64,000 bases of DNA, from assembly GCF_030161475.1 (NCBI RefSeq), contig NZ_BSUG01000032.1, positions 1 to 64,000 of the forward strand, written 5' to 3'. Below, in pieces: positions 44,003 to 51,558 of the stretch (position 1 is the stretch's first letter; each line of letters opens with the position of its first letter). The translations under genes and the position numbers were made by a program. This stretch comes from Tetragenococcus halophilus subsp. flandriensis (GTDB lineage Bacteria > Bacillota > Bacilli > Lactobacillales > Enterococcaceae). Below the pieces are notes generated by a model. That model was not told where the DNA came from and did not search any database. It saw only the letters and a list, made by a program, of their open reading frames with translations.

Positions 44003-45427
44003 ATGACAAAAATTTTAACAACTGAGAAATTAAGCGAATATCCAAAATTAGACGAAAAAGAAGTAGGTCGATTACTGCAAGATGAAGTTAAAAAATCGAA
44101 TAAAAAGATTGTTATTTTAGATGATGATCCAACAGGTGTTCAGACCGTTCATGACATTTCGGTTTTTACTCACTGGGATAAAGATTCTATTAAAGAAGGA
44201 TTTAAAGAAGATAGTCCACTATTTTATATTCTTACAAACTCGAGGAGTATGACAGAAGAACGTACGACTCAAGTTCATAATAATATTGCTCAAACAGTTT
44301 CAGAGGTGGCTGATGATTTAGATGAGGAGTATCTTATAATTAGTAGAAGTGACTCCACCTTAAGAGGGCATTATCCTTTAGAAACTGAAGTCTTAGCAGA
44401 AAATATTGAAAAAAACGAAGGGTATAAAATTGATGGAGAAATAATCTGTCCATTTTTTGAAGAAGGTGGGCGTTATACAATAAACGATATTCATTATGTC
44501 GCAGATGAAGAGCAGTTAATACCTGCAGCGCAAACTGAATTTGCAAAAGATAAAACGTTTGGTTATTCGTATTCAGATTTAAAAAAATATGTAGAGGAAA
44601 AAACGAATGGCAAATACAAGGCTGCAGATGTAGTTTCTATTAGTCTAGAAGATATTAGAGCTTTAAATATTGATAAAATTGTAAATCAATTATTAGAAGT
44701 CAGCAATTATAATAAAGTCGTATTAAATGCTATTAACAATACTGATATTAAAGTTTCTGTTATTGCGATATATCGTGCAATGTTACAAGGGAAACACTTT
44801 ATCTTCAGAAGTGGTGCTGCTTTAGTAAAAGAAATCGGTGGAATTTCAGAAAAACCACTTCTTACAAAAGAGGAGATGGAGCAGACAAATTCTGGTAATG
44901 GAGGAGTTGTGGTTGTTGGTTCTCATACAGAAAAAACAACACGACAATTAAACCATTTGTTAGAACTAGAAAATGTTGAGCCAATAGAATTTAATTCGGA
45001 CTTAGTCGTTGAAAAAGAGAAATTTCAAGAAGAAATAGATCGTGTTGTTAATGAAATTGAAGAACTAATCAAAAAGGGAAAAACTGCGGTAACATTTACT
45101 AACAGAAAACTGTTAGAAGTTAAAAATGATACTAAAGAAGATGTGCTAAAAAGATCAGTACAAATTTCAGACGGCGTACAATCTTTAGTTGGCAATCTTT
45201 CAGTTACACCTGGGTTCATAGTAGCTAAAGGCGGTATAACTTCGAGTGATATAGGAAGTAAAGCGTTACAAGTGAAAAAAGCAAATGTAATGGGACAGAT
45301 ACAACCGGGAATTCCAGTGTGGGAAACATTAGGCGAAAGTAAATTCCCACATATCCCATATGTGATTTTCCCTGGTAATACAGGTAACGATTATACACTG
45401 AAAAAAGCGGTTAGTATATTAGTTTAA
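44003..45427 (+). CDS. four-carbon acid sugar kinase (DUF1537/OtnK family)
   Basis: A 474-residue kinase with an N-terminal sugar-binding domain (ILDDDPTGVQTVHD at about residue 36 and SRSDSTLRGHYPLE) and a C-terminal nucleotide-binding domain (VVVGSHTEKTTRQL, FIVAKGGITSSD, VIFPGNTGND). The family phosphorylates D-threonate or 3-oxo-tetronates. Combined with the LtnD-like dehydrogenase the best guess is a 3-oxo-tetronate kinase. The decarboxylase and isomerase that complete this pathway are not in the operon. Confidence 0.83.
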   Translation: MTKILTTEKLSEYPKLDEKEVGRLLQDEVKKSNKKIVILDDDPTGVQTVHDISVFTHWDKDSIKEGFKEDSPLFYILTNSRSMTEERTTQVHNNIAQTVSEVADDLDEEYLIISRSDSTLRGHYPLETEVLAENIEKNEGYKIDGEIICPFFEEGGRYTINDIHYVADEEQLIPAAQTEFAKDKTFGYSYSDLKKYVEEKTNGKYKAADVVSISLEDIRALNIDKIVNQLLEVSNYNKVVLNAINNTDIKVSVIAIYRAMLQGKHFIFRSGAALVKEIGGISEKPLLTKEEMEQTNSGNGGVVVVGSHTEKTTRQLNHLLELENVEPIEFNSDLVVEKEKFQEEIDRVVNEIEELIKKGKTAVTFTNRKLLEVKNDTKEDVLKRSVQISDGVQSLVGNLSVTPGFIVAKGGITSSDIGSKALQVKKANVMGQIQPGIPVWETLGESKFPHIPYVIFPGNTGNDYTLKKAVSILV

Positions 45428-45436
45428 ACTAAAATG

Positions 45437-45477
45437 GGACAAGAAAATGCTTGATATATAGCATATTCTTGTCCTTT
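45437..45477 (+). terminator. terminator of the acid-sugar operon
   Basis: Stem GGACAAGAA with TTCTTGTCC, extended inside by ATGC with GCAT, then a short T-run. Confidence 0.8.
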
Positions 45478-45598
45478 AAAATATATTAGGAACTGTAAGC
45501 GGATGGTTTTAATAAAGCTTAAAATTGAAATAATATTTCATTACAACGTATTTTATTTATCTAAAAAAGATTCTTTTAGAAAAAATATTTCAAAACAA

Positions 45599-45627
45599 TT
45601 GAAACTGTGTTATGAAAACGCTATAAT
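45599..45627 (+). promoter_or_regulatory. promoter with overlapping cre site
   Basis: TTGAAA (45599-45604), 17-bp spacer, TATAAT (45622-45627). TGAAAACGCTATAA at 45613-45626 matches cre at all but one fixed position and covers the -10, so CcpA binding would repress the genes behind it. Confidence 0.75.
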
Positions 45628-45649
45628 GAAAGCGAAGGGAGGAGAAAAG

Positions 45650-45955
45650 ATGAAACCAGAAGAACAACCATTGCGAGGGCCTAGGCTCTCTGTTAAAAGT
45701 AGTTTTATTGTATTTGCTTTTTTGTTACTTGGCGGAGTTATTTTTCCTTACTTGTTGACAATGTTGGGACTTAGTTTTAAGACAGGCGTTATGATCACAT
45801 TGCCCGTTAGTTTAGCCTTCTCCTTGGTGTATAGTCACTATTTCATAGAAACTAAACAAGGATTTTGTAAGCGCTTTATGTTTGCTTTTATTGCAAGTAC
45901 AATCATTTTAGAACTAATGTCGTATGTTTGGTTAGTAGAAGGGTTTATCTTCTAA
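45650..45955 (+). CDS. small membrane protein, unknown
   Basis: About 101 residues with three hydrophobic segments (SSFIVFAFLLLGGVIFPYLL, MITLPVSLAFSLVYSHYF, FAFIASTIILELMSYVWLV). GGGAGGAG precedes the ATG; a longer frame to 45503 covers the promoter and is rejected. It is encoded 19 bp before the cellobiose-type IIC and shares its promoter. Small membrane proteins beside cellobiose PTS permeases are often of unknown role; I do not recognise this one. Confidence 0.65.
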   Translation: MKPEEQPLRGPRLSVKSSFIVFAFLLLGGVIFPYLLTMLGLSFKTGVMITLPVSLAFSLVYSHYFIETKQGFCKRFMFAFIASTIILELMSYVWLVEGFIF

Positions 45956-45974
45956 AAAAGAAAAGAGGGGAAAT

Positions 45975-47270
45975 ATGTTAGACAAATTCACCCAATGGAT
46001 TGAAAAATATCTGGGAGGACCAATGGCAAACATTGCCAACCAGCGTCACTTACGAGCTGTCCGTGATGGGATTATTGCCGCATTACCCTTAATTATTGTA
46101 GGATCTTTTTTCATGATCGTCGCTTTTCCGCCGCTACCTGAGTCGTGGGGAATTACACAGTTTTTGACCGCAAATGCTGAAACAATTTTGCTGCCTTATC
46201 GTATGTCTATGTATATTATGGCACTATATGCTACTTTTGGTATTGGCGCGAGTTTATCCAAAAGTTATGATCTTGACCAAGTTGCTGGCGGAATTTTAGC
46301 AGTTACTGCTTTCTTATTGACGCTAGTTCCAGTTTCAATTCCTGAAGAAGCGACAGAAATTGCGGGAGTCGAAGGTTTTGTACTGCCCATGGCAAATCTG
46401 GGTGGAGAGGGGATGTTTGTCGGCATTGTTACCTCGATTATCGCTGTGGAAATATATCGTTTAACAGATAGATCGAATTTCAAGATCACAATGCCAGATC
46501 AAGTGCCTCCAGCAGTTGCACGTTCTTTTGAAGCATTGACACCAACATTAATCGTTATTTTACTGATTGGTTCTATTACTTATTATATAGGTTTTGACTG
46601 GCATGCATTTATAGGTAATTTGATCAGCCCATTAATTAATGCCGCAGATTCTCTACCATCTGTTCTCTTACTGGTTTTATTAACAACTTTCTTTTGGTTC
46701 TTTGGTATTCATGGCTTAGCAGTTATTGGATCGATCGCTCGACCACTTTGGTTACAATTATTGGAAAGTAATTCTAGCGCATTAGCTGCAGGCGAACCAC
46801 TACCGACGATTGGAGCAGAGCCTTTTTATCAATGGTTTATTTGGATCGGTGGTGCAGGAGCAACGATTGGTTTAGCTATTTTATTAGCTTTTCGTTCGAA
46901 ATCTCAATACGGTTCCAAGTTAGGAAAGACCATTCTTGCACCAGCGATTTTTAATATTAATGAACCGGTCATTTTTGGGGTGCCTATTGTTTTAAATCCG
47001 ATTTTGATGGTGCCATTTATTGCAGCACCGGTTATTTTAGCCACAATTGCTTGGTTTGCGACAAGTTTGGGTTTAGTTAATGCTGTTACAGTCACTGCTC
47101 CTTGGACATTACCTGGACCTATTGGCGCCTTTTTAGCAACTAACGGTGATTGGCGTGCTGCTGTGTTAAATATCATTTTAATTATTATTGCTGTATTAAT
47201 TTATTATCCATTCTTTAGAGTTTACGATAAGAATGAAATTGCAAAAGAACAAGGAAATACAGAAGCTTAG
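45975..47270 (+). CDS. PTS cellobiose-type EIIC permease without partner subunits
   Basis: A 431-residue CelB-family IIC (lactose/cellobiose superfamily) with about ten helices. Seen: QRHLRAVRDGIIAALPLIIVG near the start, FFWFFGIHGLAVIGS at about residue 240 and FNINEPVIFGVPIVLNP, the usual active region. GGGGAA precedes ATG. There is no IIA, IIB or phospho-beta-glucosidase gene beside it, so it must use IIAB from elsewhere. Likely substrates are beta-glucosides or chitobiose. Confidence 0.87.
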   Translation: MLDKFTQWIEKYLGGPMANIANQRHLRAVRDGIIAALPLIIVGSFFMIVAFPPLPESWGITQFLTANAETILLPYRMSMYIMALYATFGIGASLSKSYDLDQVAGGILAVTAFLLTLVPVSIPEEATEIAGVEGFVLPMANLGGEGMFVGIVTSIIAVEIYRLTDRSNFKITMPDQVPPAVARSFEALTPTLIVILLIGSITYYIGFDWHAFIGNLISPLINAADSLPSVLLLVLLTTFFWFFGIHGLAVIGSIARPLWLQLLESNSSALAAGEPLPTIGAEPFYQWFIWIGGAGATIGLAILLAFRSKSQYGSKLGKTILAPAIFNINEPVIFGVPIVLNPILMVPFIAAPVILATIAWFATSLGLVNAVTVTAPWTLPGPIGAFLATNGDWRAAVLNIILIIIAVLIYYPFFRVYDKNEIAKEQGNTEA

Positions 47271-47277
47271 TCTTAAG

Positions 47278-47312
47278 AAATTCGAGCTGTTTTAACGCAG
47301 CTCGAATTTTTA
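47278..47312 (+). terminator. terminator after the cellobiose-type IIC
   Basis: Perfect 12-bp stem AAATTCGAGCTG with CAGCTCGAATTT and a T-run. Confidence 0.9.
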
Positions 47313-47359
47313 AGCAGTATTTTTTTCGGAAAAAATTAAGTATGTTATAGTTATGTACG

Positions 47360-47373
47360 TAAGAACGCTTACA
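47360..47373 (+). promoter_or_regulatory. possible cre-like site before the GlcD-type gene
   Basis: TAAGAACGCTTACA differs from the cre consensus at two fixed positions but is part of a palindrome, TGTA-AGAACGCT-TACA-like. It lies 27 bp before the ATG. Confidence 0.35.
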
Positions 47374-47399
47374 TATTTTGAAAAGGGAGATTTTACTCG

Positions 47400-48731
47400 A
47401 TGGAAATTAAACAAACGGTACCAGAAGAATTACTAACTTCAAATGCACATGAACTGGAAGCAGGACAGACAGAGTTGATCGGTTATGCTAAAAGTACCGA
47501 AGATGTTCGTTCATTCATGAAAAAAGCAAATGAAGCAGGTAAAAAAGTGATCACGATTGGCGCACATACAGGTTTAACTGGAGCAACGTATCCTCATAAA
47601 GATGAATGGTTTTTAAGTCTTGCCAAAATGAATCAAATTTTGTCTTTAGATAAAGAAACATTAACCTTAAATGTACAAGCCGGGGTGACGTTGGCCCAAA
47701 TTCGTGATTATTTAGCCGATACGCCTTATTTTTATGCACCAGATCCGGGTGAAAAATCAGCTACTATTGGCGGTACAGTGGGAACAAACGCAGGTGGTAT
47801 GCGAGCAATTAAATATGGTGTAACACGTGATAATATACGAGGCTATGATGTAGTTTTAGCTAATGGCGATATTATCCATGCAGGTAGTTTGAATCAAAAA
47901 AATAGTTCAGGATATGATTTGAAAGATCTTTTTATTGGTTCAGAAGGAACATTAGGTATTATCACTGAATTACAATTGCAGATTATTCCAAGACCACGCT
48001 ATGAAAGTTCAATGCTTGTCGGTTTTGAAAAGCTAGAAGATTTAGCACCCACTGTTTATGAAATATTAAATTCCCCAGTAGAACCAGTAGCACTGGAATT
48101 ATTAGAAAAAAATTCAGTAGGTTATGCAGAAGATTACTTACAAGTAGAAATGCCAAAACAAGAAGGTGCTGCATTTTTACTTTTAACATTAAATTCCAAT
48201 GATGAAAAGGCGCTGACACGCGAATTAGATGAAGTTCATTCTATTGTTGACTCAGCGGGGGCATTAAATATACGTGATATTGATGAACAGGAGGCACAAT
48301 TGGTCTGGAATATTCGTGATCACATTTTAACGGGCATATATGCCGCTGCGACAACTAAAATGTATGATCCCGTTGTTCCAACTCGTTATGTACCGGATTT
48401 AATTATTCAATCGAAAAAATATGCTGATAAGATGAATATTTCTAGTGCGTTTTTCGGCCATGCTGGTGATGGCAATATTCATATTTGTGTATTACAAGAA
48501 GATTATAGCAACGAAGAATGGAAAGAGATGCTAGTAAAATATGAAGAAAAACTTTATCCATTCATCGCCGAATTAAATGGTTTGCCTTCAGCTGAACATG
48601 GCATTGGCCTAGAAAAGAAAGAATATTTACCATATTTTTATTCAGAAGATTATATGGATACATTAAGGGCAATCAAAAAAGCCTTAGATCCGAAAAATAT
48701 TTTAAACCCTAATCGGATATTTGATCTTTAA
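47400..48731 (+). CDS. FAD-linked oxidase, GlcD/D-lactate dehydrogenase type
   Basis: A 443-residue flavoprotein oxidising a 2-hydroxy acid (glycolate, D-lactate or D-2-hydroxyglutarate). The FAD-binding PCMH domain is at about residues 30-210 (GAHTGLTGATYP, PDPGEKSATIGGTVGTNAGG); the C-terminal oxidase domain has FGHAGDGNIHICV and EHGIG, with metal- or substrate-binding histidines. No iron-sulfur partner is encoded next to it, so it is a single-subunit enzyme. Confidence 0.85.
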   Translation: MEIKQTVPEELLTSNAHELEAGQTELIGYAKSTEDVRSFMKKANEAGKKVITIGAHTGLTGATYPHKDEWFLSLAKMNQILSLDKETLTLNVQAGVTLAQIRDYLADTPYFYAPDPGEKSATIGGTVGTNAGGMRAIKYGVTRDNIRGYDVVLANGDIIHAGSLNQKNSSGYDLKDLFIGSEGTLGIITELQLQIIPRPRYESSMLVGFEKLEDLAPTVYEILNSPVEPVALELLEKNSVGYAEDYLQVEMPKQEGAAFLLLTLNSNDEKALTRELDEVHSIVDSAGALNIRDIDEQEAQLVWNIRDHILTGIYAAATTKMYDPVVPTRYVPDLIIQSKKYADKMNISSAFFGHAGDGNIHICVLQEDYSNEEWKEMLVKYEEKLYPFIAELNGLPSAEHGIGLEKKEYLPYFYSEDYMDTLRAIKKALDPKNILNPNRIFDL

Positions 48732-48736
48732 AAGGG

Positions 48737-48765
48737 TTGACCTGTGATTTTTAATCAGGTATGAT
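48737..48765 (+). promoter_or_regulatory. promoter of the Trp leader
   Basis: TTGACC (48737-48742), 17-bp spacer, TATGAT (48760-48765), only 6 bp after the preceding gene. An imperfect ACCTG/CAGGT inverted repeat lies in the spacer. Confidence 0.75.
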
Positions 48766-48798
48766 GATTTCAATTATTAAAGAAGGAGGAGAGCCATT

Positions 48799-48864
48799 AT
48801 GCAAATAACTTACGCAAATAACACTGTACAATTATGGCAAAACTGGCGTAGTATGTTGTATTGA
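48799..48864 (+). CDS. 21-residue leader peptide with two Trp codons
   Basis: A short frame with a near-perfect AAGGAGGAG ribosome site 7 bp upstream. It reads MQITYANNTVQL, then WQNW (Trp13 and Trp16), then RSMLY and a TGA stop. Two Trp codons in 21 are far above chance. It sits between a strong promoter and an attenuator hairpin before a TrpX-like gene, as expected for ribosome-mediated attenuation. Arrest at the Trp codons when charged Trp-tRNA is short would favour transcription. Confidence 0.75.
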   Translation: MQITYANNTVQLWQNWRSMLY

Positions 48865-48980
48865 TGGATTTCGATTTTTCCATAGATACAACGATTTAGA
48901 CGAGCATTCTAAAGCTTTGTATCTATGCCGGAGAAAAAAGTTAAGTTTAGCCGCATAGATCAATCATCTATGCGGTTTTT
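48855..48980 (+). promoter_or_regulatory. Trp attenuator: five mutually exclusive RNA segments
   Basis: Segment 0 (48855-48867) can pair with segment 1 (48880-48892) at 11 of 13 positions. Segment 1 (48881-48891) pairs perfectly over 11 bp with segment 2 (48917-48927). Segment 2 (48921-48931) pairs with segment 3 (48951-48960) with one bulge. Segment 3 pairs perfectly over 10 bp with segment 4 (48966-48975), followed by five T, as a terminator. A ribosome stalled at Trp codons allows 0:1 and 2:3 (read-through); one at the stop codon covers segment 0, giving 1:2 and 3:4 (termination). Confidence 0.75.
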
Positions 48981-49084
48981 GTGTTTTAGCAATGATCGCA
49001 GGATTGTTGCTTTTTTTATTTGATAAAACGAAGCAAACAAAGCAAATACAGCAGTTTTATTAAATAAAGAAAGCAGGAATGAAG

Positions 49085-50089
49085 ATGAAAAATAAAAAGT
49101 TGTTGTTAAGTATCGGCGTGGTAATTGTAGTGTTAATCGGTAGTTTTTTTGCTTTTGAATTAGGAAAAAGAAGTTCGGGAAATGCTCAGACTGAAGAAGT
49201 CCAAAAAGTAAGTATTTTACAATACGTCAGTCATCCTTCACTAGATGATATACGTCAAGGAGTGGAAGATGGGTTAGCACAATCAGGATATAAAGAAGGC
49301 GAAAATATAGAAATTGGCTTTCAAAATGGCCAAGGTGATCAAAGTAAATTAGCGACAATGAGCCAACAATTGATTGAAGATAGCCCGGATGCTTTAGTGG
49401 GGATTGCAACACCAGCCGTACAAAGTTTAGCTAATGAAACCAATGATATTCCAATTATGTTAGGTGCTATTGCAGATCCGGTCGGTAATGATTTGGTTGA
49501 TTCAATGGAAGAACCAGGTGGAAATATGACCGGCGTTTCTAATCAAGTGCCAATTGACCAGCAACTTGAATTGGCCAAACAACTTTTACCAGAAGCTGAA
49601 AACATGGGAATCCTTTATTCTTCTTCAGAAGATAACGCTAAACCACAAGTCGTTGAAGCAGAAAAAGAGGCAGAGGAACAAGAATTTACTACAGAAAGAT
49701 ATGCAGTTCCTTCTTCAAATGAAATCCAGCAAACGATCCAAGCAATGGATGATGTCGATTTTATTTATATTCCTAACGATAATACCATGGCTAATGCGAT
49801 GTCGACGATCGTCAGTGAAGCTGATAAAAAGGACATTCCTATCATTCCATCCGTAGATATCATGGTTGAAGAAGGCGGTGTAGCTACAGTGGGGATTGAT
49901 CAACATGAGCTAGGTGTAAAAACAGGCGAAATGACAGCCGACGTTCTCGATGGCGCAGATCCAGCAGAAACACCCGTTTATGTCTATGACGAAGGTAAAA
50001 CGTACGTTAATCAAGAACAAGTAGAAAAATACGGCATTGATTTGCCAGAAGCAGTTGAAGAAGAAGCAGAGTTTGTGGATGAAGAATAA
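49085..50089 (+). CDS. TrpX-like ABC substrate-binding protein
   Basis: A 334-residue extracytoplasmic binding protein of the ABC_sub_bind (PF04392) family, members of which in Gram-positive bacteria bind tryptophan or tyrosine. An N-terminal hydrophobic segment (LLLSIGVVIVVLIGSFFAF) anchors or exports it; there is no lipobox cysteine. Family pattern: QYVSHPSLDDIRQGVEDGL, VGIATPAVQSLANE, LGAIADPVGNDLV and TGVSNQVP. It is strongly acidic, especially at the C-terminus. ATG at 49085 with AGGA is chosen over ATG 49079. The permease and ATPase genes usually following are missing here. Confidence 0.8.
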   Translation: MKNKKLLLSIGVVIVVLIGSFFAFELGKRSSGNAQTEEVQKVSILQYVSHPSLDDIRQGVEDGLAQSGYKEGENIEIGFQNGQGDQSKLATMSQQLIEDSPDALVGIATPAVQSLANETNDIPIMLGAIADPVGNDLVDSMEEPGGNMTGVSNQVPIDQQLELAKQLLPEAENMGILYSSSEDNAKPQVVEAEKEAEEQEFTTERYAVPSSNEIQQTIQAMDDVDFIYIPNDNTMANAMSTIVSEADKKDIPIIPSVDIMVEEGGVATVGIDQHELGVKTGEMTADVLDGADPAETPVYVYDEGKTYVNQEQVEKYGIDLPEAVEEEAEFVDEE

Positions 50090-50159
50090 ATTTTTGTAGG
50101 TAAGAAGATATAAGATATCGTTTAAGAAAAAAATAAATTAGCAGTTGGAGTTGATAATA

Positions 50160-50504
50160 ATGGATGATCGTTTTTTTCTTTACACATTGAAAGTTGAAGT
50201 GGTTGATCGTGGGAAGCCATTTATTTGTAGTCATAAAGCAGGGGATTATTTTTTAGTTGAGGGAGAAAATATCATTTTCCCTGAAAATAATTATTTTTCT
50301 ATGTATTCGTTAAGTGCTTTGTTGCCGCTTTTACCAGCTAAACAACGTGAGTTAGCTTCTAATGATTGGATGCTCTCAGATAGCGTGATCGCTTGTCCAG
50401 ATCCTAATTGCGGTGCAGGTTTTAAGATCAGTCGAGTTAATAAAAAAGCATTTAGCCATGCCGAAGCAACGATAGAACCAATTGATAAAGGAGAGGATCA
50501 TTAA
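50160..50504 (+). CDS. TIGR04076-type small protein
   Basis: A 114-residue protein. The features GDYFLVEGENIIFP, SMYSLSALLPLLP and CPDPNCGAGFKISRV fit the TIGR04076 family, a small cysteine-containing protein of unknown function found with oxidoreductases. ATG at 50160 has TTGGAG nine bases before. Its stop overlaps the start of the aldo/keto reductase by one base, suggesting the two proteins work together. Confidence 0.65.
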   Translation: MDDRFFLYTLKVEVVDRGKPFICSHKAGDYFLVEGENIIFPENNYFSMYSLSALLPLLPAKQRELASNDWMLSDSVIACPDPNCGAGFKISRVNKKAFSHAEATIEPIDKGEDH

Positions 50505-51547
50505 TGGTTGAAAGAATTAATATTACAGAGGACTATTCTATTAGCAGGGTATTAAATGGATTATGGCAGTTATCAACAAGTCACAGTTTGAAACAACCTT
50601 TAGATATGAAAGATATAAAAACAGCCTTTTATGACTTAGTTGAAAAAGGATTTACGACATTTGACTTAGCGGATATTTATACTGGTGCAGAAGAATTCCT
50701 TGGTTCGTTCATTAAAGAATTGGGCGCGCATAGTTACTTAACAGCCGACGATATTCAAATCCATACGAAGTATGTACCAGATAAAGAGAGACTGAAAGAT
50801 GTACAGTTTGAAGATACTGAGTATATTATTGATCGAAGCTTAAAACGATTGAATAAAGATCACATTGATATTGTACAGTTCCATTGGTGGGACTACGCGA
50901 TTCCTCGTTATATCGAAGTAGCAGAACATCTTGTCAAACTTAAGGAAAAAGGGAAGATTCGCCACATTGGTGTCACAAATTTTGATACGTATCATCTAAA
51001 AGAACTTGTTGACGGAGGAATTCCTGTGGTTTCATGTCAAAGCCAGTATTCGTTGTTTGATCGACGTATTGAAAAACAATTATTAGATTACTGTCAAAAC
51101 GAAGGTATTTCTCATTTTTGTTATGGAACTTTAGCAGGGGGCTTATTGTCTGAAAAGTATTTAAACCAAAGCTCGATTGATCCTGAAACACGTTCCCAAG
51201 TAAAATACTTACAAATTATTGAAGAGACGTTGGGCTTTACAAATTATCAAAAACTATTAGTCCTATTAAATGATATTGCCAAAGAACACAGGGTTAGTAT
51301 TGCAAATGTAGCGACAAAATATATTTTGAATCAACCAGGTGTAGCAGCGACGATTATTGGCATACGGAATAGTCAACATGTCCAATCAAATGAACAAATT
51401 TTTGACTTTGATTTAACAAAAGATAATATAGATGCTATTCAACGATTTTTAAGCGATTTTCCAATTTTGAAAGGAGAACCTTATGAGTTAGAACGAACAA
51501 GCGATAAGTTTCAAAGTATTATCCGAATGAATGAAAATAAAGAGTAG
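50504..51547 (+). CDS. aldo/keto reductase
   Basis: A 347-residue NADPH-dependent TIM-barrel reductase. The catalytic tetrad can be assigned: Asp in TFDLADIY, Tyr in the same segment, Lys in IHTKYVPD and His in IVQFHWWDY. The C-terminal cofactor region has IIGIRNSQHV. It is translationally coupled to the small TIGR04076 protein and lies 11 bp before NhaC. The substrate is unknown. Confidence 0.83.
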   Translation: MVERINITEDYSISRVLNGLWQLSTSHSLKQPLDMKDIKTAFYDLVEKGFTTFDLADIYTGAEEFLGSFIKELGAHSYLTADDIQIHTKYVPDKERLKDVQFEDTEYIIDRSLKRLNKDHIDIVQFHWWDYAIPRYIEVAEHLVKLKEKGKIRHIGVTNFDTYHLKELVDGGIPVVSCQSQYSLFDRRIEKQLLDYCQNEGISHFCYGTLAGGLLSEKYLNQSSIDPETRSQVKYLQIIEETLGFTNYQKLLVLLNDIAKEHRVSIANVATKYILNQPGVAATIIGIRNSQHVQSNEQIFDFDLTKDNIDAIQRFLSDFPILKGEPYELERTSDKFQSIIRMNENKE

Positions 51548-51558
51548 GCGGTGGTCTC

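Noticed and set aside
48855-48980. T-box riboswitch before the TrpX-like gene
   Set aside because: No T-box bulge sequence or specifier-loop arrangement is seen. The leader peptide with Trp codons and the pairing segments fit ribosome-mediated attenuation.
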